Positions 1-8,489 of a DNA stretch of 64,000 bases are shown piece by piece. The stretch comes from Kibdelosporangium aridum. Lineage in GTDB: Bacteria > Actinomycetota > Actinomycetes > Mycobacteriales > Pseudonocardiaceae. Both the position numbers and the translations under genes were made by a program. Each line of letters opens with the position of its first letter. The first letter of the stretch is position 1. The DNA lies in the NCBI RefSeq assembly GCF_900176515.1, contig NZ_FWXV01000006.1, positions 372,001-436,000 of the forward strand. The letters run 5' to 3'. The notes under the pieces were generated by a model. It ran no database searches and was not told the origin of the DNA. It was given only the letters and a program-made list of their open reading frames with translations.

Positions 1-161
1 ATCTGACGCTCCTTGTCGAAGGAGCTGTCCGGCAGGTAGACGGACGTATTGCGTTCGATCACCAACTGGCCGCTGTCCAGGGCGGCTTCCACATGACCGC
101 TGCCGCCATCCATCCGTGCCACCGCATCGTCGTCGCTGAGATCACTGGGGTCCAGGACGCA
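1..161 (-). CDS. Partial MEDS-domain (DcmR-like sensory) protein, N-terminus unresolved
   Basis: One minus-strand frame is open from about 161 to the window edge. It reads CVLDPSDLSDDDAVARM, then VEAALDSGQLVIERNTSVYL and PDSSFDKERQ. This matches the middle of MEDS domains, where a [VI]-D-x-[ST]-D strand is followed by 'SGQL.V....YL..G.F..' . MEDS domains occur in actinobacterial sensors and anti-sigma-type regulators. The C-terminal part lies outside the window. There is no in-frame ATG or GTG that would include the usual N-terminal 'H.C..Y' part: the first usable starts are GTG at 122 and ATG at 113. The gene may therefore be truncated or frameshifted at its 5' end. The family call rests on pattern memory over about 50 residues. 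Confidence 0.45.
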
Positions 162-256
162 CGTCGAACTGTATGCCCCTCTACACCCGTCAGGGGGACG
201 CTCCCGGCAAGGCCACTGTCGGCCAATGCCGGATGCCGCCAGGTATTCCGGAGCGA

Positions 257-2437
257 CTAGCGACGAGCACTCCCGGGCCCGGGGACGTTCCAGCTGGACA
301 GATCCAGTTCGTGCAGGTCGGCGGGTTCGGGGGCGAAGTACCGGCCGAGGGCGGTGTCCGCGCCGATCTCGCGCCACCAGTCGGCCTGTTCGGCGGTTTC
401 GATGCCGTCGACGGTGATGGCCGCGCCCGCGAGGTGGGCGACCTCGATCAGGTCAGTCAGCGTCCGTGTGATCAGACTCGACTTGCCGGATCGCAGGCGT
501 TCCACGAGTCGGGGCGCGATCCGGGCGGACGACGCGGGCAGGTCTTCCAGGCATTCGATGTCGCCCGCGGCGCTGCCGAAGTCGTGGACCTCCATGGTGA
601 TGCCGTTGTCCGCGAGGACGCGGAAGTTGTCGACCGACTCGCCGCGGTCGGCCAGTAGGACCGACGCGGGCATGCTGATCCGCAGCAGCGAGGGGTCCAT
701 CTCGGCTTCCGTCAGGCGGATCAGGACCGCGCCGACCAGATCGGGGTCACAGGCCTGGTTCGCGGTCAACGCCATTGTCAGCGGTAGTGCGGTGCCGTGC
801 TCCGTGTTCCACCACTGGACCTGCTTACCGGCTTCGTCGAGCAGGGTGTCGCGCAGCGGCACGATCAGACCGGTCTGCTCGGCCAGTTCGAGGCACAGCG
901 AGTGCGAGATGACCTCGGACTCGTGCTCCCACCGCAACAGCGCCTCGAATCCGGCACGGCCGCCGTCGGACAGCCGGATCAGCGGACGGCACACGACCGT
1001 GATCTCGCCCATCTCCAGCGCGCCCGGCATCTGGGCGGCCAGGCTGAACCTGGAGCGGTCCCTGGCGTCCTCGGCCGAGTCGAACAGGCCCCACTGCCGT
1101 CTGCCGTTGGCTTTCGCGCGCCGCAACGTCATGTCCGCGGTCCGCAGCAGCTCGTTGACATCGGCGTCCGCGGGCGGCTTGTGCACCACGCCGATGCTCG
1201 CCGACGCGGCCACGCCCCGGCCGTCGAAGTAAATCGGTTCGGCCAGCTCCTCGTTGATCGACGCGATCATGCTGACCAGGTCCGGTGTGGTCTCGGAGTT
1301 CTGCACGATGATCGCGAACTCGTCACCGTCGAACCGGGCGACCATCGCGTTCTCGCCGGCCACCACGGCCCGCAGCCGTTGTGCCACGTTCATCAACACC
1401 CGGTCGCCGACGCTGCGGCCGAGGCCGTCGGTGATCATCGAGAAGGCGTCAAGGTCCAGGTGGTAGAGGGTCGCGCCGATGTCCGGATCCGCTTGGCGCA
1501 GCACGCTTTCCAGCCGCGTGGAGAAGTACTGCCGGTTCGGCAGGCCGGTCAGCACGTCGTGCAGCGACTGGTGCGACAGCTGGCCCTGCAGCAGCGACAT
1601 CTCGGTCTCGTCGTGCACGCTGACCAGCAGGTGGGTCGGTGTGGAACCGTTGTCGCGCAACACGGTTATCGACATGCTGGCGCGTACGGCTTCGCCGTCC
1701 TGGCGGATCAGCCTGCGCTGCTGGTGCAGCCGCTCGGCCCAGCCGTCGGCGAGGTCACGGCACGCCGCCTTGAGGAACGGCGCCTCGTCCGGGTCGACCA
1801 CGTCGAAGAGCGTCACGTCGTCGAAATCCGTGCGGTCCAACATGTTCTGCAACGCGGGGTTGGCGCGGACGAACGCGCCGGTCAGCTCGACGATGGCGAT
1901 CCCGCTCGGTGAGGAGGTGAAGATCGCGTCGAACCGGGCCTGGGTCGCGCGTGCCTGGCGCTGCGCGTCGGACCCGGCGCGGACCAGCGCCTCCTTGATG
2001 TCCTCCTGCTGGGTGAAGATGAACTGCCTTGCCGCTTCGAGGTAATCCGACGCGATCACGCCGAGCAGCTGGACCGCGCGCTCCTCGCGCTTGTCGTCGA
2101 TCCGGTAGAGCTCGGGCTCGCTCAGCAGCGCTTTGCCAAGCACGTCAATGGTTCTACGCAGACTCGTCGGACCGGTGCACCTCATGTCGACCAAGCGGGT
2201 GCCGACGCCGGTCGCGAGATCCGCGTTGAACGGCTCGCTCAAGGCCGCGTTGAACACGACGTCCACCAGCTCGTGCATGGCCTGGTCGATCTCCTGCTGG
2301 GAGAACGGCAGGTACGTGCTCGAGCTGAGCAGGTACGCCCACTTGCGGGCCACCTTGACGCGTGCCCTGGCGTGGTCCGCGGGTGTGCGGGCCGGGCCTG
2401 CGGGCGTACGCGAGCCGTCGTGGAGCGGTGAGGTCAT
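257..2437 (-). CDS. PAS-GGDEF-EAL protein with a degenerate EAL domain
   Basis: The protein has 726 residues and probably makes or senses cyclic di-GMP. An N-terminal helical region (about 25-160) has no family I can name. A PAS domain follows (about 168-285), then GGDEF (about 290-455) with signature DGDEF at 370-374 and metal aspartates in HLDLDAF (about 328-330). No RxxD inhibitory site precedes the signature. The EAL domain (about 470-715) keeps EALLR at 498-502. Its other metal and catalytic positions are changed: the usual N-x-S is MALTANQ, the usual E of 'ELTES' is M in RISMPAS, DDFG is HDFG, K-I-D is R-I-A, and E-G-V-E-T is DGIET. By family knowledge the EAL half is probably not an active phosphodiesterase. 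The ATG start is clear. The gene lies just upstream of the MEDS fragment. Confidence 0.88.
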   Translation of the reverse strand: MTSPLHDGSRTPAGPARTPADHARARVKVARKWAYLLSSSTYLPFSQQEIDQAMHELVDVVFNAALSEPFNADLATGVGTRLVDMRCTGPTSLRRTIDVLGKALLSEPELYRIDDKREERAVQLLGVIASDYLEAARQFIFTQQEDIKEALVRAGSDAQRQARATQARFDAIFTSSPSGIAIVELTGAFVRANPALQNMLDRTDFDDVTLFDVVDPDEAPFLKAACRDLADGWAERLHQQRRLIRQDGEAVRASMSITVLRDNGSTPTHLLVSVHDETEMSLLQGQLSHQSLHDVLTGLPNRQYFSTRLESVLRQADPDIGATLYHLDLDAFSMITDGLGRSVGDRVLMNVAQRLRAVVAGENAMVARFDGDEFAIIVQNSETTPDLVSMIASINEELAEPIYFDGRGVAASASIGVVHKPPADADVNELLRTADMTLRRAKANGRRQWGLFDSAEDARDRSRFSLAAQMPGALEMGEITVVCRPLIRLSDGGRAGFEALLRWEHESEVISHSLCLELAEQTGLIVPLRDTLLDEAGKQVQWWNTEHGTALPLTMALTANQACDPDLVGAVLIRLTEAEMDPSLLRISMPASVLLADRGESVDNFRVLADNGITMEVHDFGSAAGDIECLEDLPASSARIAPRLVERLRSGKSSLITRTLTDLIEVAHLAGAAITVDGIETAEQADWWREIGADTALGRYFAPEPADLHELDLSSWNVPGPGSARR

Positions 2438-2751
2438 TTCCCTCTGCCCAGTTCAGTGCCGGGTGGAGCCGGAGCGTGGATTACTCCGTGGCGAGAGCGT
2501 ACCGACTGTGGTGCTTGATCGGCCACGTGCCAATCGGCTTCGCTCGATCGGGTGAACAGCCTTCGGCGTTGATCAGGCCAGCCGTCGTCGGCGTCCGGCC
2601 TGATCACGGCCGTAAGCAGGGAAAATCCTTCCGTAGAGTAGGAACGGCGACATGACGCCATCGAGCGATCGGCGGGGGCGAATGGTCTGTCCGGCGGACC
2701 GTCGCCGCCAGTCGGATGTGACGCTCTGTCACCGGTAAAGCCGCTGATGGG
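2438..2751. other. Non-coding gap upstream of the GGDEF-EAL gene
   Basis: This 314-bp gap separates the degV stop from the GGDEF-EAL start, so it should hold the promoter of the latter. A small hairpin (GTGAC-GCTCT-GTCAC, 2718-2732) lies just downstream of degV and could act as a weak terminator. I see no RNA gene. A 75-codon minus-strand frame here reads as non-protein sequence. Confidence 0.5.
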
Positions 2752-3594
2752 CTATTCAGCTCTGGACACCGTGATGCCGACAGCGCCGGGCCCGACGTGC
2801 ACGCCGATCGAGGAGGACACCTCGGTGATGACGGCGTCGCGCACGTGGTTCAGCCGTGGCTTGAGTTCTTCGAGGATCGTGCTGGCGCGGCCCATGTTGC
2901 CGAAGTGCTCGACCGCGATGTCGACCATGCCTTCGCCCGCACGGGACACGGCGGTCTCGACCATCTTGCGCAGCGCCCGGTCGGTGCCGAAACCCTTGTC
3001 CTGTGGCGCGATCTGGCCTTCCTGGACGGTCAGCACCGGCTTGAGCGACAGCGCGCTGCCGACCAGGGCGGCGGCCGCGCCGATCCGCCCGCCGCGGCGC
3101 AGGTACTCCAACGTGTCCACGTAGATCAGCTCGGAGCTGGCACGGCACCGCTTGACGGCGGCGTCGATGACCCGGCGGGGGTTGCCGCCGGCCCCGGCGA
3201 CCCGGGCCGCGGCGAGCACGGCGTAACCCAGGCTCATTCCGCACGTGGCCGAGTCGACGATGTGCACGGGCATCCGCATCTGGCCGGCCGCGCGGCTGGC
3301 CGCCTTGCAGGTCTCCGACAGCCGGGAGGACACGTGGATCGACACGATCGCGTCGGCGTGCTGGGCGACCTGCTGGTAGAGCCGGTAGAAGGTGCCTGGG
3401 TCTGGCGGCGCGGTGGTGACCGGGGTCCGGTTGCGCATCGCGGAGATCAGATGGTCGGCGGGGACGAACTGCTCTTCGGCGACCTGGTCGCCGATCCTGA
3501 TCTGGATCTGGGCGATCGACACTCCCCACTGCCTGGCGAGATCCGCCGGAAGGCAAGCGGTGGAGTCGGTCACTACAGCTACACGGCCGTGCAT
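2752..3594 (-). CDS. DegV family fatty-acid-binding protein
   Basis: At 280 residues this is the normal DegV length. The N-terminal VAVVTDSTACLP is the classic DegV opening. The TTAPPDPGTFYRLY segment is the T-S-x-P ligand loop region, and SSRLSETCKAA and LEYLRRGGRIG are further family landmarks. DegV proteins bind a fatty acyl chain; in Firmicutes the related FakB proteins hand fatty acids to the kinase FakA. No FakA/DAK gene is in this window, so the role here is open. The start is an ATG and the gene diverges from etfB. Confidence 0.9.
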   Translation of the reverse strand: MHGRVAVVTDSTACLPADLARQWGVSIAQIQIRIGDQVAEEQFVPADHLISAMRNRTPVTTAPPDPGTFYRLYQQVAQHADAIVSIHVSSRLSETCKAASRAAGQMRMPVHIVDSATCGMSLGYAVLAAARVAGAGGNPRRVIDAAVKRCRASSELIYVDTLEYLRRGGRIGAAAALVGSALSLKPVLTVQEGQIAPQDKGFGTDRALRKMVETAVSRAGEGMVDIAVEHFGNMGRASTILEELKPRLNHVRDAVITEVSSSIGVHVGPGAVGITVSRAE

Positions 3595-3863
3595 GGGAAG
3601 CGAGATTAACTGTTATCACCCGGATGGACGCAATCAGTAGTGATCCACTTGGCCCGCCCAACCGTTTCCGTCGCACGTCACAGGCCCGGGTGAGTACCGT
3701 CACGCCGGGCATGTCGAGTGAAAATACTACCGATGGGTAACATAGCCCATGAGTGTCGCAGGCCACCGCGCCCGCACGGGGTCGGCGTGGGATCGTCTAC
3801 CCAACTGCAACAGCAAGGCCTCAAGAAAACAGCAAGTCGTGTACGGGAGGTCGAAGAAGACCC

Positions 3864-4649
3864 ATGCCTAACATCGTTGTCCTGGTCAAGCAGGTGCCTG
3901 ACACCTACTCGGAGCGCAAGCTCGCGAGTGCTGACCACACTCTGGACCGTGCGTCGGCGGACGCCGTGCTCGATGAGATCAACGAGCGCGCCGTCGAGGA
4001 GGCCCTGCAGATCAAAGAGGCGCAGGGCGGCGAGGTGACGGTGCTGACCGTCGGCCCCGAGCGGGCCACCGACGCGATCCGCAAGGCGCTGTCGATGGGC
4101 GCGGACAAGGCCGTGCACGTCAGCGACGAGTCGCTGCACGGTGCCGACATCATCCAGACCGCCAAGGTGCTGGCCAAGGCCATCGGCACAGTCGAGGGCT
4201 ACGACCTGATCATCGCGGGTAACGAGTCGACCGACGGTGTCGGCGGCGCGATCCCGGCCATGATCGCCGAGCTGCTCGGCCTGCCTCAGCTCACCCACGC
4301 GCGCAAGGTCGAGATCGACGGCAGCAGCGTGAAGGTGGAGCGGGAGACCGACACCGGTCGCACGTTCCTCGAGGCGAGCCTGCCCGCGGTGATCAGCGTC
4401 GGCGAGAAGATCAACGACCCGCGTTACCCGTCCTTCAAGGGCATCATGGCCGCCAAGAAGAAGCCGGTCACCACCCTCACCGTGGCCGACCTCGGCATCG
4501 ACGCGGGCGAAGTCGGCCTGGCGAACGCCGCCACCTCGGTACTCGAGTCGGCCCCGAAGCCGCCGCGTGCCGCGGGCCAGCAGATCACCGACGAGGGCGA
4601 CGGCGGCAGCAAGATCGCCGAGTACCTCGTCTCCCAGAAGCTCATCTGA
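3864..4649 (+). CDS. etfB: Electron transfer flavoprotein, beta subunit
   Basis: This 261-residue protein opens with MPNIVVLVKQVPDTYSERKL, the standard EtfB start. VLTVGPERATDAIRKALSMG and DLIIAGNESTDG are the nucleotide-binding landmarks of the family. EtfB binds AMP and contributes the hinge of the FAD site. With EtfA it accepts electrons from acyl-CoA dehydrogenases and similar enzymes and passes them to the membrane quinone pool. I chose ATG 3864 over an upstream in-frame start at 3753 because homology begins there and a purine-rich GGGAGG/GAAGAAGA tract precedes it. The next gene, etfA, starts 26 bp downstream, so the two form an operon. Confidence 0.95.
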   Translation: MPNIVVLVKQVPDTYSERKLASADHTLDRASADAVLDEINERAVEEALQIKEAQGGEVTVLTVGPERATDAIRKALSMGADKAVHVSDESLHGADIIQTAKVLAKAIGTVEGYDLIIAGNESTDGVGGAIPAMIAELLGLPQLTHARKVEIDGSSVKVERETDTGRTFLEASLPAVISVGEKINDPRYPSFKGIMAAKKKPVTTLTVADLGIDAGEVGLANAATSVLESAPKPPRAAGQQITDEGDGGSKIAEYLVSQKLI

Positions 4650-4675
4650 CCAGCCGCGAGGAGGAGAACACAGTC

Positions 4676-5635
4676 ATGGCAGAGGTTCTGGTCCTCGTCG
4701 ACGAACTCGACGGCGAGGTCAAGAAGGTCACTTACGAGCTGCTCACCCTGGCCCGCAGGCTCGGCGAGCCGTCGGCCGTCGTGGTCGGCGCGCCGGGCAC
4801 GGCAGGCAAGATCAAGGACGCGCTCGGTTCGTACGGCGCGGCCAAGGTCTACGTCGCGGAGTCCGACGACGCCGCTGGCTACCTGGTGACCCCGAAGGTC
4901 GATGTGCTCGCTTCCCTTGTGGAGCAGGCATCTCCGGCCGCGGTGCTGGTGCCGGCCACCGCGGAGGGCAAGGAGGTGTCCGGCCGCCTGGCGATCCGGA
5001 TCGGCTCCGGTCTGCTCTACGACGCGGTCGACATCGACGCCGACGGGACCACGACGCACTCGGTCTTCGGTGGCGCGTACACCGCGAAAGCCAAGGCCAA
5101 CAAGGGTGTTCCGGTCGTCTCGGTGCGCGCGGGCAGCGTTGAGCCCGAGCAGGCCGAAGGCGCGGCCGCGGAGAGCGCCGTCGAGGTGCCCGCGGTCGAC
5201 GCGGCCAAGGCCACCAAGATCACCGGCACCGAGCCGGTCGTCGGCGGTGACCGTCCGGAGCTCACCGAGGCGTCCGTGGTCGTGTCCGGTGGCCGTGGTG
5301 TCGCCAGCGCGGAGAACTTCGGCGTCGTCGAGGCGCTCGCGGACGCGCTCGGTGGCGCGGTCGGTGCGTCTCGAGCCGCGGTCGACTCCGGCTACTACCC
5401 GCACCAGTTCCAGGTCGGGCAGACCGGCAAGACCGTTTCGCCGCAGTTGTACATCGCACTGGGAATCTCCGGTGCGATCCAGCACCGCGCCGGAATGCAG
5501 ACCTCGAAGACGATCATCGCGGTGAACAAGGACGCCGAGGCGCCGATCTTCGAAATCGCCGACTACGGTGTCGTCGGTGATCTTTTCCAGGTCGCGCCGC
5601 AGTTGACCGAAGAGATCGGCAAGCGCAAGGGCTGA
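4676..5635 (+). CDS. etfA: Electron transfer flavoprotein, alpha subunit
   Basis: The protein has 319 residues, full length for EtfA. The N-terminal half is a nucleotide-binding-like fold ([16 protein letters not shown]). The C-terminal FAD domain has the diagnostic VVSGGRGV motif, [28 protein letters not shown], and [10 protein letters not shown] with [13 protein letters not shown]. It carries FAD and pairs with EtfB. A GAGGAGAA ribosome-binding site lies before ATG 4676. The operon closes at a strong terminator about 20 bp past the stop. Confidence 0.95.
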   Translation: MAEVLVLVDELDGEVKKVTYELLTLARRLGEPSAVVVGAPGTAGKIKDALGSYGAAKVYVAESDDAAGYLVTPKVDVLASLVEQASPAAVLVPATAEGKEVSGRLAIRIGSGLLYDAVDIDADGTTTHSVFGGAYTAKAKANKGVPVVSVRAGSVEPEQAEGAAAESAVEVPAVDAAKATKITGTEPVVGGDRPELTEASVVVSGGRGVASAENFGVVEALADALGGAVGASRAAVDSGYYPHQFQVGQTGKTVSPQLYIALGISGAIQHRAGMQTSKTIIAVNKDAEAPIFEIADYGVVGDLFQVAPQLTEEIGKRKG

Positions 5636-5656
5636 TCAAGATCATCCCAGTTGACG

Positions 5657-5692
5657 GCCCCCGCGCGGTTCTGCCGTGCGGGGGCTCTTTTA
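5657..5692 (+). terminator. Rho-independent terminator of etfBA
   Basis: A 12-bp GC stem (GCCCCCGCGCGG with CCGTGCGGGGGC, one G-T pair) closes a 5-nt loop. It is followed by the T-rich tract TCTTTTA, beginning about 20 bp past the etfA stop. Confidence 0.85.
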
Positions 5693-5833
5693 TTCCCTGA
5701 TCCTCGCCGTAAGTGATCTTCCCGACGACATCGTCCTATGGGGTGACCCCGTCTCAGGGTATTCACCTATTTTCCACTGACGAGTCAGAAAGTCGGCTTG
5801 TCGAAGGTCATCTATCGCGAGTAGAACGATTCC

Positions 5834-6616
5834 ATGACTCAGGCGCAGGTGCTCGTCAGTACCGCTCAGCCCGGAACCGATCTGCCGGAGGACGCACCTC
5901 GTTACTCACTGCTGCTCGCTCGCGACTCCGAGGAAGTCGTCGCTGCTCAGCGGCTTCGGTACCAGGTTTTCGCCGAGGAGATGGGCGCGACGCTCAAGTC
6001 CGGCGACACCGGGCTGGATGTCGACGAGTTCGACGAGCACTGCGATCACCTCGTGGTCCGCGAGGACCGCACGGGTGAGATCGTCAGCACCTACCGGTTC
6101 CTGCCGCCGGACCGCGTGCCCGCGGCGGGCAGGCTCTACTCGGAGACCGAGTTCGACCTCGGCGGAGTCCGGTCATTGCTGCCGGGCATCGTGGAGACCG
6201 GACGGTCCTGCGTACACCCGGATCACCGGTCCGGTTCGGTTGTCAGCCTGATGTGGGCGGGTATTGCCAGGTACATGCTGCTCACCGGGCGCACGATGCT
6301 CGCGGGCTGTGCCTCTGTGCCGCTCGGCGACGGTGGACACCTCGCCGCCGCGGTGTGGAACATGGTCAGGGACAACCACATGTCGCCGCCTGAGTACCGG
6401 GTGCGCCCGTTGCACCCGTGGCAGCCGGACGGAGTTCGCCCGGCTGCGCGCACCATGGTTCCGCCGCTGCTGAAGGGGTATCTGCGGCTGGGGGCGTGGG
6501 TGTGCGGTCCGCCGGCACTGGATCGCGACTTCAACGTCGCCGACCTGTTCGTGCTGCTGGACATCGCCAAGGTCGACCCGCGTTACGTGAAGTTCTTCCT
6601 GGGGGAGCAAGGGTGA
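5834..6616 (+). CDS. GNAT-fold N-acyltransferase of the OlsB (ornithine lipid/acyl-ornithine) type
   Basis: The protein has 260 residues. It begins with a short unstructured leader and then RYSLLLARDSEEVVAAQRLRYQVF, followed by EFDEHCDHLVV. This R-Y-x-V-F...D-x-D-x-x-D-H-L pattern is typical of OlsB-like acyl-ACP-dependent transferases. VETGRSCVHPDHR is the acyl-donor binding segment of the same family. By family knowledge the enzyme N-acylates ornithine or a similar amino acid as the first step of aminolipid synthesis. The next gene is an OlsA/PlsC-like O-acyltransferase overlapping it by 4 bp (GTGA), the arrangement expected for a two-step lipid pathway. The exact amino acid acceptor cannot be read from sequence. 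ATG 5834 has no strong ribosome-binding site. Confidence 0.8.
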   Translation: MTQAQVLVSTAQPGTDLPEDAPRYSLLLARDSEEVVAAQRLRYQVFAEEMGATLKSGDTGLDVDEFDEHCDHLVVREDRTGEIVSTYRFLPPDRVPAAGRLYSETEFDLGGVRSLLPGIVETGRSCVHPDHRSGSVVSLMWAGIARYMLLTGRTMLAGCASVPLGDGGHLAAAVWNMVRDNHMSPPEYRVRPLHPWQPDGVRPAARTMVPPLLKGYLRLGAWVCGPPALDRDFNVADLFVLLDIAKVDPRYVKFFLGEQG

Positions 6617-7479
6617 GGGGACATCTTTGGCAGCCGGAGTCACCGTGTGGCTCCAGCTGCATGTCGGGGAAAACGCCGACCGTCAGCCGGCCGCGCCGGT
6701 GGTGGCGGTTGATCACCGCGATCGCGGTACTGCTGACCGGGCCGTTCATCGCCATCGGGATGCCACTGTTGTCCAAGCGGGGCCGGGAAGGCGCCGTCCG
6801 CTGGTGGTTCCGTCGGATCGCGCGGTCGTTCGGCGTGCGCATCGAGGTCCACAACGGCAAGGTCCTGCGTGACTACGCCGACGCGGACCGCGGCGCGTTG
6901 GTGGCGTCCAACCACATTTCGTGGCTGGACATCGTCGCGGTGAACGCCGTACAGCCGATGCGCGCGCAGGCGAAGAAGGAAGTGGCTAGCTGGCCGATCA
7001 TCGGCAAGCTCGCGAACGCGGCTCGCACGGTCTACCTGGACCGGGAGAACCTCCGCTCGCTGCCGACCGCGGTGGACGAGCTGCGCAAGGCGATGCGCGG
7101 CGGTTCGTTGGTGAACGTCTCACCGGAGGGCACCACGTGGTGCGGGCTGGCCAGCGGCCGGTTCCGCCCGGCGATGTTCCAGGCGGCGATCGACGCCGAC
7201 GTGCCGGTGATCCCGTTCGTGATCCGGTACCGGTTGGCCGATGGCCGGGACACCACGGCGCCCGCGTTCATCGGCGACGAGACCCTGGTCACGTCGCTGC
7301 GCCGGACCGCGCGCACCAAGGGCTTGGTGATGGAGGTGCACGTGCTCGACCCGATCGAGCCGAGCAAAGCCGCCAACCGCAAGGAACTCGCCGCGATGAC
7401 GCATGCCGCGGTGCGGGACACGCTGGACCGCACGCAGACACTGCCGGAGATGGAACACCCGAAACTGGCCGTGGCATAA
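6613..7479 (+). CDS. 1-acyl-sn-glycerol-3-phosphate acyltransferase-like (PlsC/OlsA type)
   Basis: The protein has about 288 residues. It has an N-terminal membrane anchor ([20 protein letters not shown]), then the acyltransferase motif NHISWLDIV (H-x4-D), RTVYLDREN and the SPEGTT block. It transfers a fatty acyl chain to a hydroxyl, either on lysophosphatidate (PlsC role) or on the hydroxy-acyl chain of lyso-ornithine lipid (OlsA role). Coupling to the upstream OlsB-like gene favours the second role, as inference. I chose GTG 6613, which overlaps the upstream stop as GTGA and has GGGGGAG 7 bp before it. ATG 6661 (MSGKTPTV) is the alternative and has no clear ribosome-binding site. Confidence 0.82.
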   Translation: MRGHLWQPESPCGSSCMSGKTPTVSRPRRWWRLITAIAVLLTGPFIAIGMPLLSKRGREGAVRWWFRRIARSFGVRIEVHNGKVLRDYADADRGALVASNHISWLDIVAVNAVQPMRAQAKKEVASWPIIGKLANAARTVYLDRENLRSLPTAVDELRKAMRGGSLVNVSPEGTTWCGLASGRFRPAMFQAAIDADVPVIPFVIRYRLADGRDTTAPAFIGDETLVTSLRRTARTKGLVMEVHVLDPIEPSKAANRKELAAMTHAAVRDTLDRTQTLPEMEHPKLAVA

Positions 7480-7496
7480 CGGTTTCTTCGCTAGTT

Positions 7497-7512
7497 TCGC
7501 CGATGTGACCAT
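7497..7512 (+). repeat. 16-bp direct repeat, copy 1
   Basis: TCGCCGATGTGACCAT occurs here and, identically, at 8474-8489. Each copy carries the GTG start of the gene that follows it. Confidence 0.7.
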
Positions 7513-8485
7513 GCGGCTTTCCGTACTCGACACAGCGCCGGTGTGGCAGGGATCCACACCGGCGCAGTCGTTGCGTGACACAGTGGACCTGGCCAAGCAC
7601 GTCGAACGGTTCGGCTATCGGCGCTTCTGGGTGGCCGAACACCACCTCACCCCCAGCATCGCCAGTACCAGCCCTGCCGTGCTCGTCGGCCAAATCGCCA
7701 GCGCCACATCCACGATCCGGGTCGGATCGGGCGGTGTGCTGCTGCCCAATCACCCGCCGCTGATCGTCGCCGAACAGTTCGGCACATTGGCCGCCTTGCA
7801 TCCGGATCGGATCGACCTCGGCATCGGACGCGCACCGGGTTCCGATCCGGGCACCGTGCGCTTGCTGCGACGGTCCGAAGCCGGCTTTCCGGCCCAGCTG
7901 GCCGAGCTGAGGGGCTATTTCGCGAACGAAATGATCCCGGCGGCGGCACCCGTGTGGTTGCTCGGTTCGAGTGCCTCGAGTGCGCGGCTGGCGGGCGAAC
8001 TCGGTCTGCCGTACGCCTTCGCCCATCACTTCAACCCCGCGGACACCTTGCCCGCCGTGGCGGCTTATCGGGAGTCGTTCCAGCCGTCAGCGGCGTTGGC
8101 GCAGCCGTACGTACTGGTTTGCGCGCTGATGATCGCCGCGGACACCGACGAGCGCGCACAGTTCCTCGCCTCTTCGCTGGCGCTGATGATCGTCCGGATG
8201 AGCGCGGGCGGTCTGAACCACGGGCGCCACGTACCGCCGGAGATCGCGGTGAACCAGTCGTACACCGACGCGGAACGCCAGCTCGTCAAGGACAGGATGG
8301 CGCCTCGGATCATCGGCGGCCCGGACACCGTGCGGCGCGGGATTTCCTCGCTGCTGGCCAGCACAGGCGCCGACGAACTGATGGTCATCACGCTGATCCA
8401 CGACCAGGCCGAGCGGATCCGGTGCTACGAGCTGATCGCGGACTTGACCTCCAGTGGACTTGAAGTTGCAGACTCGCCGATGTGA
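7505..8485 (+). CDS. Luciferase-like (LLM) flavin-dependent oxidoreductase
   Basis: This 326-residue protein is a TIM-barrel flavoprotein of the bacterial luciferase family, using FMN or F420. Family marks are [12 protein letters not shown] at the start, [64 protein letters not shown] and YAFAHHF. This subgroup (often annotated as MsnO8-like) has no assigned substrate here. I chose GTG 7505 because its context is identical to the GTG start of the next gene; ATG 7511 is two codons in. The last codon overlaps the MFS gene start as GTGA, so the two are co-transcribed and may act on the same compound. Confidence 0.85.
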   Translation: MTMRLSVLDTAPVWQGSTPAQSLRDTVDLAKHVERFGYRRFWVAEHHLTPSIASTSPAVLVGQIASATSTIRVGSGGVLLPNHPPLIVAEQFGTLAALHPDRIDLGIGRAPGSDPGTVRLLRRSEAGFPAQLAELRGYFANEMIPAAAPVWLLGSSASSARLAGELGLPYAFAHHFNPADTLPAVAAYRESFQPSAALAQPYVLVCALMIAADTDERAQFLASSLALMIVRMSAGGLNHGRHVPPEIAVNQSYTDAERQLVKDRMAPRIIGGPDTVRRGISSLLASTGADELMVITLIHDQAERIRCYELIADLTSSGLEVADSPM

Positions 8486-8489
8486 CCAT
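8474..8489 (+). repeat. 16-bp direct repeat, copy 2
   Basis: Identical to 7497-7512. Together the two copies bracket the LLM oxidoreductase gene exactly, from start to next start. Confidence 0.7.

Noticed and set aside
2434-2661. 75-codon minus-strand frame overlapping the GGDEF-EAL start
   Set aside because: It overlaps the start as ATGA but the translation is Arg/Ser-rich with no domain, strand or helix pattern, and it has no ribosome-binding site.
2756-3766. 336-codon minus-strand frame covering degV in another phase
   Set aside because: Its translation is Arg/Pro-rich and degV is conserved in the correct frame.
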